A stretch of 19,121 nt of DNA from a bacterium (GTDB lineage Bacteria; Actinomycetota; Acidimicrobiia; UBA5794; ZC4RG35): the NCBI GenBank assembly GCA_028819835.1, contig JAPPKR010000030.1, positions 1-19,121 on the forward strand, written 5' to 3'. A program made the translations under genes and the position numbers. Shown here piece by piece: positions 14,437 through 19,121 of this stretch (its first letter is position 1; each line of letters opens with the position of its first letter). Below the pieces are notes generated by a model. It did not search any database. It was not told where the DNA came from and was given only the letters and a program-made list of their open reading frames with translations.

Positions 14437-14569
14437 TGCTTTCAGGTTGGTCTTCGGCCAGCATCCTCTTCAGCGCGGCGCGCTGTTTGAAGTACTTCAC
14501 CAGGCCGAGGATGACCATGACGATCCCGATGCCGACGGAAATGAAGCTCAGTTGGCCAGCTAGTTCCAT
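14426..14569 (-). CDS. 47-residue single-pass membrane microprotein
   Basis: A short open frame with one clear hydrophobic helix (about residues 7-24, including FISVGIGIVMVILGLV), then a basic segment (KYFKQRAALKR) and an acidic tail (EDQPESNDP). The positive-inside rule puts the C-terminus in the cytoplasm. ATG 14569 has GAAAGGG 7 nt upstream, a good ribosome binding site, and the gene overlaps the cytochrome c lipoprotein start by 11 nt in another frame. I do not recognise a family. Size, topology and position recall small subunits of respiratory complexes (for example CcoQ-like), but there is no direct similarity that I can name. It was found by reading the minus strand; protein evidence is needed to be sure. 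Confidence 0.6.
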   Translation of the reverse strand: MELAGQLSFISVGIGIVMVILGLVKYFKQRAALKRMLAEDQPESNDP

Positions 14570-14602
14570 GTCGGGACCCTTTCGGCGGAGGCGGCGAAAC
14601 AA

Positions 14603-14608
14603 ATCCTA
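14603..14608 (-). promoter_or_regulatory. Candidate -10 box for the microprotein/cytochrome pair
   Basis: TAGGAT on the minus strand, 33 nt before ATG 14569, fits TANNNT. It lies in the gap after ligC, so the pair could be transcribed separately with a leader carrying the GAAAGGG ribosome binding site. Confidence 0.3.
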
Positions 14609-14628
14609 AGCAATAACTGTGTCGCCAG

Positions 14629-15660
14629 CTATGTCTGGCGGGTCACAACCTCCGAAAACCCCGGTCCCGACGGCCTCTCCAACTGGTCCATGGTGCATTC
14701 CCGGGCAGGTTTGTCAGGGCGCCACCGATGGAACCGGGTTGCGTGGCGAAACCGGTCGTTCTGCAACTGGTCGTAGCTGACCTCCACCACCACCCCGGGC
14801 TGCACGGGCGTCCATTGCATGCTCTTCTCGGTCGACCACCGGCTGACCGCGCCCGGCGCCCTCGCCTCCTCATCGAAGGAGTCGGGGGTACGGAGGCTCT
14901 CGAAGAGCTCGAGGATCTGCACCCGGTCGGCATTGGAGAAACCCGAGCAGTGGCCTATGAAGTGAAGGGCGCCGTCGGAGTTGTAAAGACCGAGGAGGAG
15001 CGAACCGATCTTGTCCCCGTCCTTGTGGACCCGGTAGCCACCCACCACGCAGTCCACGTGGCGCCGGTGCTTGATCTTGATCATCCTCCTCTTGCCGCTC
15101 ACGTACTCCTCCTCCAGCCGTTTGGCCACCACTCCGTCGCACCCGGCCGCTTCATAGTCGTCGAACCAACGACGGGCCACCGATTGGTCGGTGGTGGTCG
15201 GGGTGAGGTTCCAAGGTGTCCTCAGATTGGCGGCAAGGTCTTCCAATCGGCGCCGCCGCGCAGAGAACGGCCGGTTCCGAAGATCCTCTCCCCGAACAGC
15301 CAGGAGATCGAAGGCGACCAGTTGGGCGGGGACCTCCTCCGACAGGCGGGTGATACGGCTCCGGGCCGGGTGGATGCGCATCTGCAGGGCGTCGAAGTGG
15401 GTTGCGTCGCCGTACACCACCACCACTTCTCCGTCCACCACCGTGCCCCCCGGGAGTTGGTCCAGCGCCGGCTCGAGCTCGGGGAAGTAGCGCAGCAGCG
15501 GCTTTTGGTTCCGAGAGTAGAGACGGGGATCAGGACCGCTCCACGCCAGGACCCGGAAGCCGTCCCACTTGGGCTCGTATGCGAACGATCCCCTGGGCCA
15601 ACGCTCCGAGACGCGGGCTTCCATGGTGGCGACCGGAGGAGAGAAGGGCCATTCGCTCAT
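14629..15660 (-). CDS. ligC: ATP-dependent DNA ligase, LigC type
   Basis: A 343-residue ligase sealing nicks in DNA using ATP. Nucleotidyltransferase motif I is EPKWDGFR with adenylated Lys31; motif III lies around FDLLAV, motif IV is DGVVAKRL and motif V is MIKIKHRR. The remaining ~130 residues form the OB-fold, including DCVVGGYRVHK and a closing motif around VVEVSYDQLQNDRFRHATRFHRWRPDK. It lacks the polymerase and nuclease domains of LigD and has the size of mycobacterial LigC. No Ku or LigD-type polymerase gene is in the window. LigC works in base-excision and back-up end repair in mycobacteria, in addition to the essential NAD-dependent LigA. ATG 15660 sits 7 nt after TAATCT with no Shine-Dalgarno. 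Confidence 0.92.
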   Translation of the reverse strand: MSEWPFSPPVATMEARVSERWPRGSFAYEPKWDGFRVLAWSGPDPRLYSRNQKPLLRYFPELEPALDQLPGGTVVDGEVVVVYGDATHFDALQMRIHPARSRITRLSEEVPAQLVAFDLLAVRGEDLRNRPFSARRRRLEDLAANLRTPWNLTPTTTDQSVARRWFDDYEAAGCDGVVAKRLEEEYVSGKRRMIKIKHRRHVDCVVGGYRVHKDGDKIGSLLLGLYNSDGALHFIGHCSGFSNADRVQILELFESLRTPDSFDEEARAPGAVSRWSTEKSMQWTPVQPGVVVEVSYDQLQNDRFRHATRFHRWRPDKPARECTMDQLERPSGPGFSEVVTRQT

Positions 15661-15667
15661 CGGCCCG

Positions 15668-15673
15668 AGATTA
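15668..15673 (-). promoter_or_regulatory. -10 box of ligC, leaderless spacing
   Basis: TAATCT on the minus strand ends 7 nt before ATG 15660, ideal for a transcript starting at the start codon. No Shine-Dalgarno lies between them. Confidence 0.55.
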
Positions 15674-15715
15674 GATGCCCGCCTCGCTGTTCGGAGCTTG
15701 TGGTGATCGGCAAGG

Positions 15716-15931
15716 TCAGGAGAGGAGTGAGACGGCGCTCCAGATCACCATCAGCGTTCCGGCCAGGATCAGAAAGGCAGCCCGTCGAGGCCGGAAAGCC
15801 CCTCTCTGGCCGGGAGGGGGTCTTCCCTGGAAGTGACGGAGGACGGCCCAGGAGTTGCCCGCCACCAGGGCCAGCCCGATGGCTAGGATCATTTGTGCAA
15901 CCAGGGTATCCAGACCGAGTATTTCAGCCAT
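15716..15931 (-). CDS. Small two-helix membrane protein
   Basis: A 71-residue protein with two hydrophobic helices, about residues 9-30 (TLVAQMILAIGLALVAGN) and 51-69 (AAFLILAGTLMVIWSAVSLL), joined by a basic loop rich in Arg, Pro and Gly. Both ends should face outside and the loop the cytoplasm. I do not recognise a family. The start is ATG 15931, preceded by GGAG at 7-nt spacing; in-frame ATGs at 15964 and 15967 would add 11-12 residues but overlap the probable -10 box (TACCAT), so they would not be transcribed. It is divergent from the PhzF-family gene, sharing a roughly 60-nt control region, and ends about 55 nt before ligC. Confidence 0.65.
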   Translation of the reverse strand: MAEILGLDTLVAQMILAIGLALVAGNSWAVLRHFQGRPPPGQRGAFRPRRAAFLILAGTLMVIWSAVSLLS

Positions 15932-15959
15932 GACCTCTCTCCGACCATTGGATGTGTCA

Positions 15960-15970
15960 ACCATCATGGT
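15960..15970. promoter_or_regulatory. Palindrome in a divergent promoter
   Basis: ACCAT-C-ATGGT is a perfect 11-bp palindrome between the small membrane protein gene and the PhzF-family gene, and it overlaps the candidate -10 of the former. Position and symmetry suit an operator, but it is short enough to be chance. Confidence 0.2.
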
Positions 15971-15971
15971 A
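15966..15971 (-). promoter_or_regulatory. Candidate -10 box of the small membrane protein gene
   Basis: TACCAT on the minus strand fits TANNNT. Initiation about 7 nt downstream would give a leader of roughly 25-30 nt carrying the GGAG ribosome binding site used for ATG 15931. Confidence 0.35.
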
Positions 15972-15993
15972 TGCCCACCCGGGGCAAGGTGAG

Positions 15994-16773
15994 ATGGCGC
16001 GCCCGGTCCAGGTACTCAGGGTGTTCACCGACGGGGAGCAGGGGGGCAACCATCTAGGGGTGGTGGCGGACACCGTAAGCATCGACGACCAGCGGATGCA
16101 GGACATCGCGGCGGACCTGGGCTTCAGCGAGACGATTTTCATAGACTGGCAGACGGGAGGGGTCCCCCACATCCGTATCTTCACCCCTGTCGCGGAACTG
16201 CCTTTCGCCGGGCATCCCCTGGTGGGAGCGGCCTGGTTGCTGCTCAAGGCCGGTCCGGGGGGAGTGGACCGTGTCACCTGCGGGGTGGGGGAGGTGAGAC
16301 TCGGCGCCGACGGAGACCGTGTCTGGATCGAGCCGCCTTTCGCCCAGCCGGTGCGAACCCAGGAAGTTCCCCCGACCCTGGGGTGGTGCTCCCCGACTCG
16401 GGCCTGGGAGGTGGACATGCCTCTTCCCTATTCGGTGTGGCAGATGGACGATCCCGAACAGGTTGGAAACCTTCAATCCCCACCGCCCGAACTGGGGATG
16501 ACGCTGGTGTGGGCTTGGATGTCGCCGCCCCACAGGGTTAAGGCGCGTTTCTTCGCTCCCGGCCTGGGGGTGACAGAAGACCCGGCCACCGGCAGTGCGG
16601 CGGTGGCCCTTGCCGCGGTGCTGCGCTCCGAGGACATGCCTTCCGGCCGCGTCCGCATCTCTCAGGGACGGGAGATGGGATGGCCCTCGGTGATCGATCT
16701 GATGTGGGAACCGGACAGGTGTCGTGTGGGAGGAAAGGTCACCAGAGACGAAGTCCGGGAGTTGGAGTGGTGA
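15994..16773 (+). CDS. PhzF-family isomerase/epimerase-like protein
   Basis: A 259-residue cytosolic enzyme of the PhzF superfamily, which shares the diaminopimelate-epimerase fold but uses an acidic residue rather than cysteines for catalysis. The catalytic glutamate is Glu46 in GFSETIF. Supporting motifs are FTPVAELPFAGHPLVGAAW (about 63-81), the C-terminal glycine loop GVTEDPATGSAAVAL, and ISQGREMGWPSVI near the end. It is somewhat shorter than the ~280-300 residues of many relatives, with the loss in the region between the two half-domains. ATG 15994 has AAGG just upstream; an in-frame ATG at 15952 would add 14 residues without family resemblance. There are no phenazine genes nearby, so the substrate is unknown. 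Confidence 0.9.
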   Translation: MARPVQVLRVFTDGEQGGNHLGVVADTVSIDDQRMQDIAADLGFSETIFIDWQTGGVPHIRIFTPVAELPFAGHPLVGAAWLLLKAGPGGVDRVTCGVGEVRLGADGDRVWIEPPFAQPVRTQEVPPTLGWCSPTRAWEVDMPLPYSVWQMDDPEQVGNLQSPPPELGMTLVWAWMSPPHRVKARFFAPGLGVTEDPATGSAAVALAAVLRSEDMPSGRVRISQGREMGWPSVIDLMWEPDRCRVGGKVTRDEVRELEW

Positions 16774-16819
16774 AGTCCGCCCGAGAATTACCACCCGTCA
16801 TGTTCCTCCCCGAGGGACG

Positions 16820-16825
16820 TAAACT
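16820..16825 (+). promoter_or_regulatory. -10 box of the CDF gene, leaderless spacing
   Basis: TAAACT ends 8 nt before GTG 16834 with no Shine-Dalgarno in between. It supports the GTG start and separate transcription from the PhzF-family gene, which ends 60 nt upstream of the GTG. Confidence 0.5.
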
Positions 16826-16833
16826 TCTCGCCC

Positions 16834-17748
16834 GTGGCTAGCGGCGGATCACGACTGGCGGTGCTTGCCGCCCTGGTGGCGAACAGCACCATAGCGGTGG
16901 CGAAGTTTTTTACTTTTCTGATCACCGGCTCGGCTGCCATGCTGGCCGAATGCATCCATTCGGTGGCGGATTCCTCCAATCAAGGCTTGCTTCTCTATGG
17001 AGGCAGGGCGGCTCGCCAACCGGCCGATGTCAGCCATCCTTTCGGGAGGGGCAAGGAGGTCTACTTCTGGAGCTTCCTGGTGGCCGTGATGCTGTTCTTC
17101 GGAGGGGGTGTCTGGGCCTTTCTGCACGGATGGGAGGCAATCGGCCATGCCGAGCCGCTCGGCGATTTGACCCCCAGTTTCATCGTGTTGGGCTTGGCGC
17201 TGGCGCTGGAGTCGATCAGCTTCGGGGTGGCCCTTCGGGAATTCAATCGCCATCGGGGAACCAAGACAGTGTGGCGGGCAATACGGGAATCCAAGGACTC
17301 CTCCCTGATCGTGATCCTCCTGGAGGACACGGCGGCCATGCTGGGCCTGATTTTTGCCCTGGCGGGGACCGCGATGGCCTCGATAACCGGGGACTCCCGG
17401 TGGGACGGCGCGGCGTCGCTTCTGATCGGGGTCATGCTGGCGGTGGTGGCGGTGCTGCTGGCCGCCGAGATCAAGGCGTTGTTGATCGGCGAGGCGGCCG
17501 GCCGGCAGGAGCGTGCATTGATCCGGGCTGTGCTGGTGGGAATGGACGAGGTGACGGGGGTGGGGCGCCTCCTCACCATGCATCTGGGGCCTGACGATCT
17601 GTTGGTGAACGTGGAGGTCGACTTCGTCGAGTCGCTGGGGACTCCGGAGATCGCCGAGGCGATCACCAAGGCCGAGCGAGCCATCAGGGAGAAGATCCCC
17701 GTGGCGGGGAACATCTTCGTGGAGCCCTATGACCGGGACTCCGTCTGA
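16834..17748 (+). CDS. Cation diffusion facilitator family transporter
   Basis: A 304-residue inner-membrane divalent metal/proton antiporter, usually exporting Zn2+, Co2+, Fe2+ or Mn2+. Six helices are visible in the first ~210 residues. The metal site is marked by HSVAD (His42, Asp46) in helix 2 and LLEDTAAML (Glu164, Asp165) in helix 5, and the loop signature HPFGRGKEVYFWSFL (68-82) is conserved among these transporters. The C-terminal ~95 residues form the cytosolic ferredoxin-like regulatory domain (ALLIGEAAG..., LLTMHLGPDDLLVNVEVDF). The acidic pair in helix 5, in place of the HxxxD of E. coli YiiP, suggests a different metal preference. The GTG start follows a leaderless -10. It overlaps thrB by 20 nt. 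Confidence 0.92.
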   Translation: MASGGSRLAVLAALVANSTIAVAKFFTFLITGSAAMLAECIHSVADSSNQGLLLYGGRAARQPADVSHPFGRGKEVYFWSFLVAVMLFFGGGVWAFLHGWEAIGHAEPLGDLTPSFIVLGLALALESISFGVALREFNRHRGTKTVWRAIRESKDSSLIVILLEDTAAMLGLIFALAGTAMASITGDSRWDGAASLLIGVMLAVVAVLLAAEIKALLIGEAAGRQERALIRAVLVGMDEVTGVGRLLTMHLGPDDLLVNVEVDFVESLGTPEIAEAITKAERAIREKIPVAGNIFVEPYDRDSV

Positions 17749-18592
17749 GGCTTCAGCTCCGGCTTCCTCGGCCAATCTGGGGCCGGGGTTCGACTGCTTG
17801 GCGCTGGCGCTGGAGATCCGGTGCAGGGTCCGGGCGTGGCGGAGCGAACGGTGGAAGGTACGGCATGTCGGTCGCCACCGGCCGCCGCCGGAATCGGCGG
17901 ACGCGGTGCTGGCCGGGGCTCGGGCAGCGGTGGGTTCTGAGCATCCGCTCCGCCTGGAGGTGGACAATCACGTCCCGATCGGCAGCGGTCTCGGTTCCTC
18001 GGCGGCCGCCTACACCGCCGGAGCGGCGGTTGCTCTCCGGAGTGTGGGTCGGCCGGTCGATGCACACGGGATATTCAGGTTGGTGACCGCCCTCGAAGGC
18101 CACCCGGACAACGCCGCCGCGGCTGTCTTCGGTGGACTGGCGCTAGTGGACCCGGAGGGACGCGTGCGAAAGCTGACTATGAGCGACGCCTATGGGTTGG
18201 TGGTGCTGGTTCCCGCCTTCCGCCTGTTCACCAGTGAATCCCGAAGCGTGGTTCCGGAGCGGTTTGAACTGCCGGCGGTGGTCAACAGCCTGTCGAGGAT
18301 GGCCGCCCTGGTGGCCGGGCTTACCTCGGGGGAAGAAGGGGTACTCCAATCCGCCTTGGGAGACGAGATTCACGAAACCAGCCGTACCCGCCTGCGGCCC
18401 TCGGTGGGGGAGTTGATCGGAGAGGCGTTGGATGCGGGGGCTGTCTACGCCGCCTGGTCGGGCAGCGGCCCTTCCGTCTTGGTCTTCACCAGGTCGTCGG
18501 AGACCGGTCAGGTGGTGGAGATTCTCTCTTCCTCTTTGGGCGAACAGGTGGAGATAGTCTGCCCTTCATTAGCCTCCCAGGGCATCGTCTGA
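17729..18592 (+). CDS. thrB: Homoserine kinase
   Basis: A 287-residue GHMP-superfamily kinase phosphorylating L-homoserine to O-phosphohomoserine, the penultimate step of threonine synthesis, in the cytosol. Motif 1 is PASSANLGPGFD (11-22), characteristic of ThrB; the ATP-binding glycine/serine loop is PIGSGLGSSAA (83-93); GHPDN (124-128) contributes substrate contacts; and motif 3 is WSGSGPSVLVF near the C-terminus. Length is typical or slightly short. ATG 17729 lies within the end of the CDF gene with GGAG 4 nt upstream, so translation is probably coupled to the transporter, an unusual partner. The usual neighbours (homoserine dehydrogenase, threonine synthase) are not in the window. Confidence 0.93.
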   Translation: MTGTPSEASAPASSANLGPGFDCLALALEIRCRVRAWRSERWKVRHVGRHRPPPESADAVLAGARAAVGSEHPLRLEVDNHVPIGSGLGSSAAAYTAGAAVALRSVGRPVDAHGIFRLVTALEGHPDNAAAAVFGGLALVDPEGRVRKLTMSDAYGLVVLVPAFRLFTSESRSVVPERFELPAVVNSLSRMAALVAGLTSGEEGVLQSALGDEIHETSRTRLRPSVGELIGEALDAGAVYAAWSGSGPSVLVFTRSSETGQVVEILSSSLGEQVEIVCPSLASQGIV

Positions 18593-18593
18593 T

Positions 18594-18665
18594 GGAAACA
18601 GCCTCATCGAGCGAATCCCGGTATTTCTGGGGCAGGTTCGGATAAAAAACCTTCGGCTGGTTTCC
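18594..18665 (+). other. Structured segment after thrB (terminator or RNA element)
   Basis: GGAAACAGCC (18594-18603) can pair with GGCTGGTTTCC (18655-18665) as ten base pairs with one bulged G. Inside, CCC and GGG around 18617-18632 and AGGTT/AACCT around 18634-18652 can form two small hairpins, giving a branched fold. It starts two bases after the thrB stop and ends before the bS22 promoter. No T-tract follows. Confidence 0.35.
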
Positions 18666-18685
18666 GGTCGCCCGCCAAGGGCCGC

Positions 18686-18691
18686 TATTCT
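18686..18691 (+). promoter_or_regulatory. Candidate -10 box of the bS22 gene
   Basis: TATTCT fits TANNNT. It would give a leader of about 65 nt, ending with the ribosome binding site GAGGA 8 nt before ATG 18759. No convincing -35 was seen. Confidence 0.35.
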
Positions 18692-18758
18692 TTGAAGTGT
18701 CTTGTCGGCAGGGGTGGGTCGGCAAAATTGTCCCGATCGGTCAACGAGGAAGCCAGCT

Positions 18759-18851
18759 ATGGGCTCGCTAGTCAAGAAGCGTCGCAGAAAAATGTCGCGG
18801 CACAAGTATCGCAAGCGGCGCAAGGCGAATCGCCATAAGAACAAGAAGTAG
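18759..18851 (+). CDS. Small ribosomal subunit protein bS22 (AURKAIP1/COX24-domain protein)
   Basis: A 30-residue, extremely basic protein beginning MGSLVKKRRRKMSRHKYRK and ending NKK; 18 of its 30 residues are Lys or Arg. This matches the short actinobacterial protein annotated as AURKAIP1/COX24-domain protein, which cryo-EM of mycobacterial ribosomes identified as bS22, bound to the small subunit near the decoding centre. The conserved start MGS-(V/L)-(I/V)-KKRR and the M-S/A-x-x-K-(H/Y)-R-K core are both present. ATG 18759 has GAGGA at 8-nt spacing. It stands alone between thrB and an acyl-CoA dehydrogenase. Confidence 0.88.
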   Translation: MGSLVKKRRRKMSRHKYRKRRKANRHKNKK

Positions 18852-18923
18852 TCGCTGCGACCGCAGGGACGACGTTTCGACGGTGCATTACTTTGCGCGT
18901 GAACGGGTGAGGCGGGTCCGATA

Positions 18924-19121
18924 GTGCCTGACCCTCTTGACTTTCTGGACACTGCCGGGTTGCTCACCGACTCCGAGCGCCTGGTCGGCAAGACCGTACG
19001 GGAGTTCGTCACCAAGAGTGTGCTTCCCGAGGTCGGGATGTGGTGGGAAGCGGGGGAGTTCCCAGCCCATCTGATTCCCGAGATGGCCCGGATGGGTATG
19101 TTCGGGATGAACCTGGAGGGC
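18924..19121 (+). CDS. Acyl-CoA dehydrogenase, N-terminal fragment (3' truncated by window edge)
   Basis: The first 66 codons of an FAD-dependent acyl-CoA dehydrogenase. The helical N-terminal domain pattern is clear: LLTDSERLVGKTVREFV, then VLPEVGMWWEAGEFP and LIPEMARMGMFGMNLEG. The order LLTD-x-ER...FP-x-x-LIP-x-M-x-x-MG-x-FG-x-NL resembles glutaryl-CoA dehydrogenase-like members, but the catalytic and substrate-determining parts lie outside the window. The start is GTG 18924, giving MPDPLDFLDTAG; the ribosome binding site is weak (GAGG 11 nt upstream). A TACTTT at 18889-18894 is a possible -10. It is the last gene seen and may open a new catabolic operon. Confidence 0.8.
   Translation, partial: MPDPLDFLDTAGLLTDSERLVGKTVREFVTKSVLPEVGMWWEAGEFPAHLIPEMARMGMFGMNLEG

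Noticed and set aside
14629..15660. Two-component NHEJ system with Ku/LigD
   Set aside because: The ligase has no polymerase or nuclease domain and neither Ku nor a primase-polymerase gene is present in the window.
1..19121. CRISPR arrays, insertion sequences, tRNA or rRNA genes, prophage or integrase signals
   Set aside because: No regularly spaced repeats, transposase motifs, terminal inverted repeats, cloverleaf sequences or phage-type genes were seen while reading both strands.

Overview
The window comes from a high-GC bacterium, almost certainly an actinomycete (Actinomycetota). Markers visible in the sequence are a DUF3151 protein, the tiny basic ribosomal protein bS22, a LigC-type ATP-dependent DNA ligase, an F420/flavin split-barrel (PPOX) protein, and many start codons sitting 6-9 nt behind a TANNNT -10 box, as in the leaderless genes known from actinobacteria. 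A deep lineage such as Acidimicrobiia is my guess for the class, not something the sequence proves.

Layout. 1-1425 (+): the 3' end of pyruvate phosphate dikinase, coupled to a DUF3151 gene. 1427-1909 (-): a YbaK-type deacylase, convergent with DUF3151 and divergent from a PPOX protein (1986-2441, +). 2502-3125 (-): an unknown lipoprotein, divergent from a VanZ-like membrane protein (3233-3841, +). 3854-5449 (+): two tandem, recently duplicated short-chain dehydrogenases, each with its own near-identical promoter. 5473-8999 (-): a two-gene heterodimeric ABC exporter. 9065-11647 (-): clpB, behind an AT-rich leader and a candidate SigH/SigR-type promoter. 11750-12976 (-): a Bcr/CflA-type MFS exporter. 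13034-13909 (-): an MscS channel. 13975-14569 (-): a 47-residue membrane microprotein overlapping a cytochrome c lipoprotein gene. 14629-15660 (-): LigC. 15716-15931 (-): a 71-residue membrane protein, divergent from a PhzF-family gene (15994-16773, +). 16834-18592 (+): a cation diffusion facilitator overlapping homoserine kinase. 18759-18851 (+): bS22. 18924-19121 (+): the start of an acyl-CoA dehydrogenase.

This is mostly ordinary chromosomal content: central metabolism, envelope transport, stress response and translation. I see no mobile element, CRISPR array, tRNA, rRNA or phage gene, and no gene-free stretch reaches 300 bases (the longest, 18593-18758, is 166 bases). I did not find a clear new multi-gene system. 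The most interesting signals are non-coding or very small: a repeated leaderless promoter architecture; a clpB leader whose AU-rich hairpin covers a possible ribosome binding site; inverted repeats at all three convergent gene junctions, two of them at the stop codons; a structured segment after thrB; and two microgenes of 47 and 30 residues that a length cut-off would miss.
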